DNA of 64,000 nt from Orthonyx spaldingii (taxonomy: Eukaryota > Chordata > Aves > Passeriformes > Orthonychidae): the NCBI GenBank assembly GCA_013397795.1, contig VZTJ01000523.1:1850812-1914811 (forward strand), in the 5' to 3' direction. The translations under genes were made by a program, and so were the position numbers. Within the stretch, counting starts at the first letter, position 1. Each line of letters opens with the position of its first letter. The notes under the pieces are model-generated. The model worked only from the letters and a program-made list of their open reading frames with translations. It was not told where the DNA came from and did not search any database. Positions 37,318-49,682 of the stretch are shown piece after piece.

Positions 37318-37483
37318 ATCATAGAGTCATGGAATGGTTTGGGTGGAAGGGGATCTCAAAGACCCTCTTGTTCCATCCCCTGCCATTCAAGGGCAGGGAT
37401 ATCTTCCATTGTCCCAGATTGCTTCAAGCTCCATCCAGCCTGGCCTTGGACACTTCCAGGGGCAGCCACAGATTCTCTGGGCC
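37318..37483 (-). mobile_element. CR1 LINE tail
   Basis: The complement of a CR1 3' end begins ATCATAGAGTCATGGAATGG and continues through GGGCAGGGATATCTTCCATT and CCAGCCTGGCCTTGGACACT to GATTCTCTGGGCC. It is similar in extent and subfamily to the copy at 28.9 kb. The family's CCATGGGCAGG block is altered here to CCATTCAAGGGCAGG, a small internal change. Confidence 0.9.
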
Positions 37484-40400
37484 AGGGAATCATGATGAGG
37501 GAAATTCAGATTTTCTCTATCTCTACCTCCATAGGGATGCTCCATAATCCCACAGATGCAAAATTGAGGACTAAGAGGTTTGAGCTCAACTCAGGCTGCT
37601 GAGCATTCAAGATGAAAAAAAAAGCCACCACACAAATCAGCTGCTTGCTCTTGGGAATCCATTTATCAGCAGCACCCACAAAATGCTTCTCCTTAAGTTT
37701 AAACCCCAGCAAACAAACACCAGAGAAACTCAAACCACAACAGGCATTTGGGTTGCCTTTCTTAAGGAAGCAGCAGCACCAGAAGAGCTGAAGTACCTTT
37801 AAAGCGCTGCTGGGTTTTCATGGAAAATGGATATAAGTTCAGAGATAATTTATAAAAGAGCGTAGGAGCTTGGTAGTTTCTGCAAACCGGTGGAAATTAA
37901 TAAAACCCAAGGCTGGCTATTAGATAAACCCGAGCAGACAAAGTGTGCGTAACTACCCGGAGAGGGGCTGACATGATGGATGATGATGGATCCAAACCCA
38001 TCTGAAGTTCTTTAGGAATAATAGCAGCATAAAGTCATTTCTATAGGGTACCTAAACATGCCTGAAACAACAGTGCATTGAAGGTTGCATATTATGCTGA
38101 GAATGACAAGTATTTATGATTGGAAAGTGTCTGGGCTGGGATTATCAGTTTTTGTAAACCTTTTGTCGCTTCTTTAATCTTTGATTTAAAGACCCATCCA
38201 GAGATTAAAATAAAGGGTTGATTCCTGGAATTGTCCTGCAGAGATAGTAAATACCCTCTCACCTCACGACAACCAGCGCTGCCTGGTACTACACAGGTTT
38301 TTTCCAAGGAGGAATGAATGTTTTCCTTGAGGAACAGCTGGGGAGAGGCACCTGAGTAGCAGGAAGGAGGGTGGGCAACAGCTCAGCTCAGTTAAATTAA
38401 GCTCTGATCAACTAAGCTCCTTCCTAGGACTGGGAAAGAAAAATCCTCATGTGTGGTGCCAGTTGTGTCTAGTGAGTTTTTATATTAATGCAATTGCAAA
38501 TGTTGTTGATTTTTCTGGTTGGGGTTTTTTTAAAGTGTGTTTTTAATTTATGGTCACTGCACTTGTGGTTAAATGTGGCAGCTGAAGAAAAATAATGGGT
38601 GTAAGTGTAGAGAACGGACAAAAATCTGTGTAATCATGAGGGGCATGCAGTGGAGTTCTAGAATTAAAATGCCCCTGCTGCAGAACTGCTGCCTTTTGGT
38701 TGTCTTTGTGCCTCTGGAGTTTTGTTGTCCTGTTCAAATGAGAGCGAGAGATTTTGATGACAGGTTTCTCTGAGAGTACAACAAACACAACCTGCGTTTG
38801 TCTCAGGTGTAGAAGGAGAGAAACTTTTGTGCCATGCACAGATTGCTTTCCAAAACCTGAGGGTTTCCAGCTTTCCCTAACCTTTGCTACCACACTGCAG
38901 CAATCTGTTCTTTGAGCATGTTGATCCTCTTAGGCCTGTAAGAGCCTTTGAGACAGAGCTGATTTTTTCAGCGTTGACTGTGGCGATTTGTGACTTCAGA
39001 TGTGAATGTCCCTTTCTCAACCCTGCTGCCAGTGACCCACTGCACAGCAAGTGTCTCACATTATAAAGTGCTTATTCACAGAGGGCTCTGACCAAGGCTA
39101 TCTGGAGGGTGGGAGATGCTTTCCTGGCAATGGGATGTGAACATCGTGGGGCAGATCTTCAGCTGGGATAAAAATCCTGCTCGGGCTCTGCAGCTCAAAG
39201 GACGTCTGTTAATTCATGTGGAAAATTCGCAACCCCGGAGAGATCACAAAGTTCAGTGTCCTTGAGCGAGTGCCACACTTTGCAGTCAAGATCAAAATGT
39301 CTTTCTCCCTCGAATTCCCTTGAATTTTGATTTTTCTAAAAGTCCTTTAAATTGTTTTATACTGAAACCTACGGTATTATCCAAGAAACCTTTGAGGAAG
39401 GCTCTGTGTGTTCTCCCTTTCTCTTTTATTAAGTTATTGAATTTCCACACTGGTAGGAACGTGGAGCCCTGAAAGCTCACCTGGAGCCTCTGCTCATGGG
39501 CTGAGTTCATCCTGTGCAGAGGCTGAGCTCTGGTGTGGCCATTATCACCATGGCAACCATCCAGGACTTCATCTGGTTATCCTTGAAGAGCCTCCATCTT
39601 TGATTTCCAGTTTAGTTACATCAATTATTTGAGGAAAGTCTCTTAGTTGGAGGATTTTGGGGGGCACACTGGGAGCTGGTTTGCCTGCCAGGGATGTTCT
39701 TTTGGCACTTTTCTGTCGTGTTTTGGTGGCGAATTGAGAGGTGGGGTTGCCTTGTGCTGTAGCAAATCCCCTGAGCAGAGGATTTTCAGGCTCCTTGGCA
39801 TCGGTGCAGTGCAGCCAAGCAGCCTTCAGGCAGTGCAGCTTTCCTCCTCTCCTTTGGAGAGCAGCAAGGTACTTGGAAAAATGAATCATCTCCTGGCACA
39901 AAATCTCTCTCCCTTTCTGCAGGAGTTTTTGTCTTCTCCTGGGGGCATCAGATCGCTGATGCTGTGGTTGTTCACCTCTCAAGGAACAGATCATTTGACT
40001 TGAATTCAAACCAACACGAGGGTGAGGTGCTCTTGAGGGGAGGATTAACCTGGGGACAGAAGGGACCACCAGCATCACTTGGGTGCACAGGAGTTGGGGA
40101 GATGTGTAGGAAGCTTTTGTTATTGCCCCAAAATGCCTGTTTGCAGCGAGGGAACGAGCCTTTTGTCCATCATTCAGACGTGTCAGAGGATCTTTATCTT
40201 CCTTTTAATGCCTGGTCCGTGCTGGAGGTGATGACAGGCGTGGAGAGCAGTCCCATGAGGGTCCCCCCTCATTAACACCGGGGTTGCTTCCCCCTTAATC
40301 CAACCAGCAGGACCTGAGTGCAGCTGTGTTCCACAGCCCTGCCGTGTTTGATGGAGTCTGCTACTTGTATGTGATTCTTTCTTCATTTGTGCTGTTCTTT

Positions 40401-41310
40401 TATTTTTAATATATTGCACAAATGCACACAAACATCTCAGAGACCTCCCCCCTCCCCATCAGCTTCTCATCATGGCTTCTACTGGAAGTCAGGCAAAGTT
40501 CTCTTTACTACTGTGAATTTTATCAACTTGAAATGTAAATGATTAAAAAGAAGTGGTTTCAGGCAGCAAGGTGGCCCTTGAGTGCTGCAGTCAAGTGTTG
40601 CATTTATGCACTGAACTTTTAATTTATTTTTTTTTTACATTATTCTCTCGCACTTGTTGCTTTATGTGAGTCCATAGAGCAGATGAAATGAACCTTTGGG
40701 AGGAAATGTGGAAACTGTTGGTGTACAAAATGCTGGACAGAGGTTTAGTATTTCCCTGCCCAGCCCTGCCAATCTTTTTGGTTAATAATGACTTGCCTTA
40801 TTATATAAAGCAACTGCAGACCTAGAAAATGGCATAAAAACTTAAGTTTGAACATCTGAGTACTCAGCGTGTGATTAAACTTTGCTCTTGAGAAGGTCTG
40901 TCACCTTTCCTTTGACTTACAAAGGGTTTCTCTACAGACTTCAGTGTCAGAACTGTGCTGGGAGCATGGCACAGTCCTGAGCAGCATTTTAGGTAATTCT
41001 AAGTTTATTGATAAAAGGATTTGTGAGTGGTTGTTCATAAACAATCTGCTGCTCTCTGAAGGAGAGGACGTGCTCGCTGCTCTTCACAGGTGGGAGGTTG
41101 TGGCTGGGGTGAGACCCTGTCTCTGGTGTGCTGCTGGCTGCTGCAGTGGTGCTTCCCCACGTGGTCCTGGGGGTGACAGGGGACCCCTGGGTCCCCACCA
41201 AATCCCTGCTCTGGACTGGGTCAAGAACCTGAAAGCCAAGACCTGTTCCTAGCAGCAAATCCATCAAATATAAACCCTGTACTTATCTGAGAGCTGTCGT
41301 GTCATTAACA

Positions 41311-41363
41311 GAGGGACTTGATGATCTTAGAAGTCTTTTCCAACCCGAGTGCTTCTGTGATTA
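41311..41363 (+). mobile_element. Short CR1 LINE tail
   Basis: GGGACTTGATGATCTTAGAA then GTCTTTTCCAACCCGAGTG and CTTCTGTGATT match the final 50 bases of CR1 on the + strand. Upstream GC-rich sequence (about 41080-41180) may be an older part of the same element but is too diverged for me to claim. Confidence 0.75.
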
Positions 41364-44300
41364 GCAGGATTCTGAGAGCCAACCGTTTTAGCTGTAGGCA
41401 CAAAACTACCCTGTTCCCAAAGGTGGCCCCAGAGCAGGTGATCCCCACGGCAATGCTCTCCAGGTCTTTCTCCTTTTCCCAGCAAGAAGCTTTATCTCAG
41501 AGCTGATGCCAACCCTGCTGTCTCTCCCAGTTCACTTTGTGTGATGCATTTCCTAATTTGTGCTATTTTGACCTTCTCCAGCAGAAGGTGTGGTAGTCCT
41601 TCAGTGAAGGGCTGTGGAAGTGCCCTCGGGTCCTCCTCCCTCAACCTGCTTGAAATACTTCCTTTCCTGTTGTCTAAAAATCAGGATTGCTCTGCTCTGT
41701 GCAGCCACATCTCCTGGCCAGCCAGCAGAGCTCCTTGCAGCCAGCAGGCTCTTCTGGAGGCTCAGGCTTCCTGGATTCCATTAACATTTTGTTAATGAAA
41801 TAGTGCTTTGTCAAAGAGCCTTGAAAACTTAAAAGGGTATTTAAGCTTCTTCCATGAGTCAATACCATGTAATGTCAACATTACCACGAAGGGATAATTC
41901 AGAGATGTCACACAAAGCTTGTGTTATGCCATTTGCAGTCTGGCAAAACAGCTCAGCATTTATGTTGTTTAATCCATCTTCAGAAATCTTTTGTTCTGAA
42001 AAAGTTTGAGATCAATCTTGTCAGTATTTACTGACACAAAGCTGATGTAAGTCACTGTGCTCCTATTGACTTCATCTGGGTTGTAACGATTTACCCCAGG
42101 CTCGAATTAAGCCCAAATTAGGCATATGAAGAACTCAACACCAAACTTGAAGGAAGATGGAGCTGAATGGCACAGATCTTGAAAATGAGAATGTGGATGG
42201 AAGTAGACTGGAGGAAACAGTTTGCAATGACCTGGGACAGTACAGCCACAATTTGAAGAGACTTAAAGGAAAATAACCTTACCTAGAGGTTTACATTGGT
42301 GAAGTACTGTACTTCCCTGGCTAGCAGGAAAGAGGAAATACAGAACTGGAGTTCAGATCTGAGTGCTGGCAGTGAGACTGGGAGCTTGGGGACTGAATTT
42401 CACAATGCTGCAGTGTCCTGGGTTCGTGTCACTGTCACGGCAGTTCTGGTCAAGGTACAGGAAACCTTTTCCCATTCCTGCTCCCTTTCTTCTTTTAGCA
42501 GTTCTGTAATCATACCCACCACAGAAGGAAGTTGTTTCATCCTCCTGGACACTGCAGTGATGCTGTTTGTTTTACCTTTGTACTTTTTAATCCTTTTTCA
42601 TTAAAGCTCTCTATAATTGATGTATTTGAATGTAGTGAGTGGTGGCCTCAGCTTGCTTTGAAGCAAATAGACTGCCTTACTTCATCCTTGGCTGAATCCA
42701 AAACGCTTTCCTGTGATTATTTCTTGGCTGTGTTAAATCCATTTCCCTCTCAGACTCCACAGATATACGGGGTCAACTCCGCGATATCTGAAGTGATGCA
42801 AAGTTCTTTAAAAATTGTTCACATATTTTGGTGGCAAAGGTTTAGTATTTCATTCACATGCAGGATTTTTGTTTCCAGCCAGGCATTGTGGAAGCAGGGA
42901 GCATCCCAGACCTGCAGAGGAGCTCAGCAGGAGGAGAACAAGCGGGGCAAAATATTCCCGATGTCGTGTTGCTGCTGGTGGCTCAGGTATGCCGAGGTAA
43001 TTTGCAGGTTCTTTGGGAGTAAGGGATACTTTCTGGCTTGATTGCACACAGCAGGAGGAAAAATAGTGTGAGGCTCTTCATTTGTGCTTTTATGCTGTTT
43101 TACAACCTGGGAAACATTCGGGGCATAAATCAATTGCTCCTTCAGCAAAGAGCCACGGAGGCCTTGCAGCCTCCTTGCTCCAGGTGAGGTCAGTGCAAGA
43201 GCAACAGGAGTGAGGATAAAACACGGGCAAAAGGAAACACGTTGTAAAAGCAGGGTTGGAAAGCCTCTGAGAGCAGGTTTGAGCACAGTGTGTGTTCCTT
43301 AGGGTGTGAAAGGGCCTCGAAATGCTCAGCTCTACTGGAGAGATACCTTGTCCAAACTGGGCTGTGCCTGTGCATGTGCAGCACAAGCATAATTTGGTTA
43401 TTAAATTAAATTTTAGCATTATCTCACAGATCTCAGTATACTTGATCAGGTGATTTAAAGGAATAATGCATTTGCTAAGTAGAAAAATGTGAAGAAACCC
43501 CACAAATGTTACATAAGAAGCGGAATCAGACATAAAGTTTATGATCCATCTTGGCCTGCTGTTATAACCTAAACGTGGAGGGAGCATGGTGAACCTGAAA
43601 CACCACAGTCAGCACTGCAGCAAAATGAAGCATGGCAATGGAGGGGATGTTTAAATTGAGGTTAAAAGGAAAACAAACCCAGGGACTTCTAATAAAAAGA
43701 AAAAATTGATACGGGGAGTAATGCAAGTGTATCTGTGAAGTGCCATTCAGGCACAGACTGTCCCAAAGGCTTCACAGCTTTTAATAAAAATACAGTGTGA
43801 ATAAGAGGAGGCTGAGAAAGCAGTGCAGGATGATGTGCATTTTAATCTAGTATTTTAGAAAAGAAAAAAGTCCTTGGAGACAACAAAAACTGAAGAATTG
43901 TTACAGATGGGAGAAGCTGTGAGATTTGAGTCTGTGGTGTGGATGTTTGAAGAGGAGGGATGTGGCCACGTCGGGTGTGTGATGGCAGTGGGAGCAGGGA
44001 GAGAGACCCTGCTAATTCAGGGATTAAATCCCAGAGATGCCACTTCCCTCTCCCAGTAGTGAATAGGAGATTCCCTTGCACATGCAGAGCTACTACATCT
44101 CATAAAATCAGGTGTTATAATGATTTAATAGAAATTATTTTAAAAATAGCAGGTGTCTGTTATAAAGACTATGCAGATAATCTGTAAAACCATTATGCTT
44201 CTGTTACTCTTAAAAATCCTTTCCTGATTTTCTTACCCTCATCAATGATATTAAAAATCTGTACCTAAACCTGCACCTCCCCTTGTCTCAGTTCTCCGTG

Positions 44301-44589
44301 TATAAATTTCAGACAACAATACTTTCTTCTGCCCCTTTCTGTATTTCCTGTGTGAATGATAAATTCTGGGGCAAGCAGTTCTGAATTACTCTGTGTTTAG
44401 ACAGTGCCCATCCAAGCAAAGCCCTCGTGTTATCCAGGGGCTTCCAGCTCTGACCACGGAACAGGTGATTTCTGAACCAAGCAAAGTATTTCCTCTCCAT
44501 TGCATTGAATTGGGCAATTGAAAGAAATCAGTGTTTTTATCACTCCATCCTGTATTGAACAAGTGTTTATTGTAGTTTCCTTGTTTCAG

Positions 44590-44675
44590 GCAGTTTGAAC
44601 AGAAGTCTGTGGTGGTCCAGCTCGTTGGAAACTTTTGTGCTCAAACCAGGAGGATGCTACAGCTGGAGCTAATCC
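44590..44675 (+). CDS. Internal coding exon of the same unidentified gene, with two overlapping donors
   Basis: The acceptor is a classic pyrimidine tract (TTTCCTTGTTTCAG) ending at 44589. Entering with one base to complete a codon, the frame reads QFEQKSVVVQLVGNF, then CAQTRRMLQLELI. The other two frames hit stops. The natural donor is C|GTGAGT after 44675 (86 bases, phase 1 out). A second donor, GA|GTAAGT, sits four bases later (end 44679, 90 bases, phase 2 out). If neither is used the frame stops at TAA 44681-44683. Joined to the exon at 18246-18367 the peptide runs smoothly across the junction (EKNR then QFEQKS) with an alternating charged and hydrophobic pattern suggesting an amphipathic helix. 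No known domain is recognised. The intron between the two exons is 26,222 bases. Confidence 0.62.
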
Positions 44676-44824
44676 GTGAGTAAGTTTTCTGGAGGCCATT
44701 ATGTCTCCCAGAGTTTTGAGGTTTTTTCTAAAGGAGACATTGCTCTGTGTGTGAGGGAGAGAGAGAAAGAGCATCGCCTCGAGGGTTTCAGTTATCACAC
44801 TGTCTAAATATCCCTTATTTTTAG

Positions 44825-44857
44825 TCAGAGTCTTCTGAATATGAGATCCCACTACAG
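44825..44857 (+). CDS. Candidate 33-base microexon, tentative
   Basis: Between the exons at 44590 and 48205 lies a 33-base segment with a strong acceptor (CCCTTATTTTTAG) and a good donor (CTACAG then GTAGGT). It is open in two frames. In phase 2 it reads QSLLNMRSHY and would link the second donor at 44679 to the acceptor at 48188, all phase 2. In phase 0 it reads SESSEYEIPLQ, which would lead neatly into the preferred frame of the terminal exon from 48189 but has no phase-0 partner upstream. The preceding intron would be only about 145 bases. The exon could be a decoy. Confidence 0.22.
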
Positions 44858-47800
44858 GTAGGTGAAGTGACCTCTTTGGGTTTGAATCTGCTCCTCTCTG
44901 GCGGATGCAAAGCTGCAGCTTTGAACAGGAGCCCCCTCCTGCTCTGTGCAAAGCTCTTTGAATTGCCCCTGATAGGCTTCTGAGGCTCCCCGGTTGCGTG
45001 CGAGGCACTTTGAAGATGAATGCCCAGAATGGGGGAAACATGAAACAAAACTGACTCCCTTATGTCAGAGTGAGGACCATTCCTCAAAGACCTGCAGCAC
45101 AATGGTGCTCTTTGGTGGGTGAGAGGAAATAGGCTGTGCCTCACCAGCTTGTCAGAGCAGAGCAAAATTGCACAGGGTTGTGCTTTGGGTGGTAGAGCAG
45201 CAAAAGAAAGGGTTTGGGGGGGTTCCACAATATTCAAGTCTGGAAAAACTTGTTTCAAGTTGTCTTCGTTGGGTCTCACTTGATGAAGGGAAATTTATTA
45301 TTATTAATTTTTCTTCCCCCGGAAGTTTGCTGTGTGTTCAAGGTGACAGATGTGCCACATCTTCTCGAGGGGGAATATTTTTCTTTGTCTCCATGGAGAT
45401 CCTCACCCCAGCTCCTTAAACTCTCTGTATCCACCATAATTTTCTGGTACATTTTGGTGGTGACCACCCATAATCCTGGGAGCTGAAGGACCCTTGGGAG
45501 AGTGGCGCAACCGTAGGAAGTTTTTTGTTATTTATCTTATTCAGAATATTTCTGTGACAATTGACATGAAAATATCCATTAGTGTCTTTTTTTAAACCTG
45601 ATGGATCAGTTCTTCTGGCCCCACTGTGTGATCCAAAAGTTTTCATTAGCATCAGATGGATGAACCCATTTCTTTGAGGGGTTAATGGGCTTGTGATGGA
45701 AAAAAATTGAACTGATATCTCAGGAGAGACTGGGTGTGGGAACAGAAGGGAAGAGAACAGGAAAACAGATTAAAAAACACCAAGAGAGATTTGTTAGTAG
45801 TGGTTGGAGATATTCTTCTCACCTGTTCTGGGTGACCGTTCAAATGCAGATGTGTGAACTCCTCTAAAGTAAATGAGGAAAAGCAGAACCCTTTGGGCCA
45901 TAATTCTTTCCCATATGTGATAGATCCCTCTTCCTTCCAATCAATTAATTGCATCCTAAAAACATCTATTTCTCACCATTGACTTTAAAGGGATTTTAGA
46001 TGAGTGGCTCAGATATAGCTGTCTACACAGTAAGTGATTAAAGTTGGGTTAGATGAGCTGGCAGACTACACGGGGTTTTTTTCTTCCTTCATGCCAACCC
46101 TAAATCAAAAGGCGTCTCATCAGAGTATTATAAAATACAGCCTTCAGAGGCAGAGTCTTCTACTTCCATATTCTGGCATCTGAAGGGAGGAGGGAGACTC
46201 CCATCAATTTAGAGAGAGGTAAAGATTTCATCTCCCTCTAGAAATCACGGCCATAATGGGAAATTCAGACATTTATGAGATTTGCTTAGCCAAGGCAGAG
46301 CTGAGTGTGTGGATGTTTCTGTTTGTAGAGTTGCAGCAAAAGCAGAGTAAGAGACTATTTTTAGGGGTTATTTTCATTCTTTTTCCCCCCTTCTTTGATT
46401 AAGTTAATGGCCCAACTTGTCCCTGGGGAGGGGCAGACACAGTCTGTGTGACCCCATAAAATAAAACCCCTCATGAGCCCTCTCCCTGTGACTGCAAAAT
46501 GGGGATAAACTGGGAAATAGGGCTGATTGCAGGAGTTTATTAACGGGGAACCTCCCAAAGAAGCATTTACCAATTCACCAGAGAGGAATTCTCACTAAAA
46601 CCTCTTGCAAACTGTGCCTGGTTTATGTTTGAATTTTAAAACCAGGTAAGGCTGTAAGAGAGATGAGCAAGTTATTGGCAATTGGTGAATATTTCCTTCG
46701 GATTTCAAAAGCTGGCAAACCTTGAATATACTATAAATACCTTTTACATACCAGAAATATCCATATATTTTAAGGCAATGTGAATTCCAAGGACAAGAGA
46801 AAGCAGAGCAAGAACTGACTTAAGTTTTAAATCAGAAAGGGACATGCATTTTCTCCCCTCTAAATGTTAATTTCTTGACGTAATGGGTGAAGTATCAAAT
46901 TATTATTTAAACCTACAAATAAAGTGCAGGTCCCTTTTCCCATCTCTAAGTAATGTTCTCCTGCCAAAGGATAGGCATGGCTGTATTTTTCCCTAATGGA
47001 ATCTGCATATCTTTGCCCTGATAGTCCACTGCCGGATATTGATGGGGCAATAATTGGCTCTTTATTGGTACATTGTGTTTTCTCGGAGGTTTTTCGACTT
47101 CCTGCAGTAAATCCTTTTTGAGTTTTACTCCTTTCATGGTTTGGTGTTTACGAAAGTTGATAATTCTAGTGGAACTGCAGGACTGTGAATAAGACTCAGG
47201 ATTTTGATTTGTTGTGTGTCATGTATTGGTAGCTGGTATCTCTCCTTTTATCTGTTTTAATAGAAATATCTCAGTTGTTGCTGTCTGTATTTAGCAAGAG
47301 AACTCAATCTTTCTCCTCTATCCGTTTTCTCCTCTTTGTCCCTGGCTTGAAGGGTTGGTGGCACTCAGTGGTGGATAAATCCAAGGAAATCTAATAATGC
47401 CTTTCTAATATACCCATTTATCTGCTATCATATTTTATTTTAACTCTTCATGCAACTCTGCAATCATTGCTCCATTGCTATAATTGGATTTCAAAGTATA
47501 TTTGTGCCATTTAATTACATCTGTAGCTTCTCTATAAACTCATTCAGAGTAATTAGTAATCTTCTACTTTTTAGTGGAATTATATCAAATGTGCTCATTT
47601 TTCTCTTCAAATTCTTCAACATATTTGCACCAGTTTTGCTTTTTACACTGGAATTTCTGGCATAAATAATCATTACGGTTTTTTTTTCTCCCCACTGTGA
47701 ATGTGAACAGAGCCTAATCCAGCTTTCACTGGAGTCAATGGCATTCTTTTCATTTCCTTCAGTGAAAACTGGATCAAGTTAATAGATTACAAATTGCATT

Positions 47801-48188
47801 CAAGGAAAAGTCACACCTTACCATAGAAATAGTTGTGTAGCAGCTCCTGGGGTATTGATGGAAAGTGCAAAATTGATTGTTTCCATTTTTTCTTACTGGA
47901 TATTTTATAGATTCTCTTATCCAACTTTATTAATTTTTTAGCCCATAAGTTATGGCATTGCAATAACATTTAAAAGATTCATTTTAACCTGATTTTCATG
48001 ACAAATCAAAAACCTTTCCACTTGAAGATTTTTGTGAGTCTGGAACTTTGCTTTCCAGACTCCAAGTTTGTTATCTGTTCATCTCCATTGGGATGCTTGT
48101 AACTGGGCATTTTTAAGTTTTAAAAGTATTTTGTCTTAACTTTTAATTCCAAACCAAATATTTGACAATTTTTTTTTTTTTTTGCCAG
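44858..48188. other. Last intron of the candidate gene
   Basis: AT-rich unique sequence. The 47400-47660 portion is very AT-rich with TAATTA-like and CAATCATTGC-like motifs of the kind seen in developmental enhancers; this is an impression only. It ends in a 15-T tract before the acceptor. Confidence 0.4.
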
Positions 48189-48204
48189 CTCTGTGTCACT
48201 TCAG

Positions 48205-48311
48205 AGCTGTGTCAGTTCATGGACAGAATTAGTCCTCTTGCTGCTGAATATGAAAACCTGCAAGCACTTCCCTCTAAAAGTGTAATTCCAGCAAATTACA
48301 TTCCCAAGTAG
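48205..48311 (+). CDS. Probable terminal coding exon of the same gene, ending in TAG
   Basis: The best frame reads QLCQFMDRISPLAAEYENLQ, continues through LPSKSVIPANYIPK and stops at TAG 48309-48311. Codons look strongly coding. Two acceptors exist: GCCAG ending 48188, directly after a 15-T tract (48169-48183), and TTCAG ending 48204. Starting at 48205 matches the phase-1 donor of the 44590 exon (C plus AG gives CAG). Starting at 48189 gives the same frame only if the previous exon ends in phase 0, for which I found no partner. From 48189 in phase 2 a different frame is also open, to a TAA near 48284, but it reads less like protein. The exact start is therefore uncertain while coding status is fairly likely. 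No family recognised. Confidence 0.55.
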
Positions 48312-48395
48312 GCAGAAATTTATGATGTTCACTTTTCCCAACGTGTCAATTTTGCCACTGTGGGGTGGTAACTATATGTACCAAGCAAGATCTTT

Positions 48396-48401
48396 ATTAA
48401 A
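48396..48401 (+). promoter_or_regulatory. Possible polyadenylation signal (ATTAAA)
   Basis: An ATTAAA hexamer lies 85 bases after the TAG at 48311 and runs straight into a genomic 15-A tract (48399-48413). It is the first such signal downstream of the candidate terminal exon on the + strand. The hexamer is common in AT-rich DNA, so position relative to the stop is the only support. Confidence 0.25.
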
Positions 48402-49682
48402 AAAAAAAAAAAATTATTGCAACTGGCTCGTTAAGGAGTTATTTTTCTCTTCTGCACTGTTCCCACTCTGTTGATTAGAGGTTTGTTGCTTTGGTAATGT
48501 GCTTCTCCTCTAGGCTGTTAATGATTACAGACACCTCTCTAACCTGTAATTTTGGGGGAAGGTTATTGACAAGGTGAGATGACAACAATTGTAATTGTTT
48601 CTATGGCTTAGAAATGTCCTTCATCTTCGCCGGCCACGTGTCAGGACTCGGGATTTAGAGTGAAAGTGGAGCTGATGCCCAGGATTAGAGACACTTTTGT
48701 GTGCTATTTATTCCCAAATTGTGCCAGGTCGTAAGGTTAGAAAGAACACTGTGAAAGATGGTAAATTGTTATTTAATTCTTAATGAAACATCAATGCAAA
48801 TGGTGCCTATTCCATCCCCAGCAGAAGGTGACTTTGGTAGGTTGAGGATGGAGCCGTTTGGATCTCCAAGGAAAGATGCTCATCCTGGTGTGATTTTAGA
48901 GCCTCAGGAACCTTTGCAAGCTGGAGCATCTTCAGTTTCAGAAGGCAGGATGACAATAATTTGCTCATCCAACCTTTTGATTGAAAAGAGAGAAATAGAA
49001 CCTTTTGTACTGGAGGTTTTGCTATATTTCCCACATAGGGAAGTTGTTTATGAGCCTTAAATGGAAAAAAAAAAAACCCTTAACTGTGATAATTTCATTA
49101 CTAATCATTTGAATGGAGCAGCATGAGCACCCATGCACCTGAAATTCAAACCTTAAATGCTGCAGTTCTTTGCATGTTGTGAGTAGGTGCCTCACCACTA
49201 ATGGGAGCCACATTCCCACATCACAGGGCCACTCCTCATTCGAGGCTGGATTTTTCCAGTGGATGCCTGTGAACACTTTGCACTGAAATTTTGTCAAAGA
49301 ATGACTGGTGTTTTGCCACTTTAAAACCATGGAAACATCACAATGTTCTTTTAGAAATGACTCCAGGAATTAATTGCAAATGACTTATTAATGAAACAAA
49401 TATTCAGCTGTCATTTGAACCAAACTCCACGATACGCTTAATGATTATTTTTTGAGAAAACACTTTTGTGTTTGTTTGATCTGCCTCGTGTTAACAGCGG
49501 TAGGAAAAGAGGGAAGCATTTGGTGTCGGAGTGGAAACTTGAAACCAGCAAAAAGGAGAGGAAAAACATCAGCCAATGACTGGGAAATAGGTGAGAAGCC
49601 CAAAGAAAGAGCAGATCCCTAACAATTATGTTGAGAAGCTGCTCCCCCAGGCAGGCCTGGTTGGGTAATAAGGGTTAAAGCT

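Larger units (their letters stand above)
18368..44589. other. Large intron of the candidate gene
   Basis: If the exons at 18246 and 44590 are joined, this 26 kb is intron. It holds CR1 tails at 22.9, 25.5, 27.2, 28.9, 37.3 and 41.3 kb, minisatellites at 24.6 and 30.8 kb, and one phase-compatible candidate cassette exon at 36285. Otherwise I see unique AT-rich sequence with no second gene on either strand. Confidence 0.45.

Noticed and set aside
42157..42276. 39-codon ORF starting MELNGTDLENENVDG with coding-like codons
   Set aside because: Ends in a stop after 39 codons, has no splice link to the neighbouring exons and no family resemblance. Probably chance.
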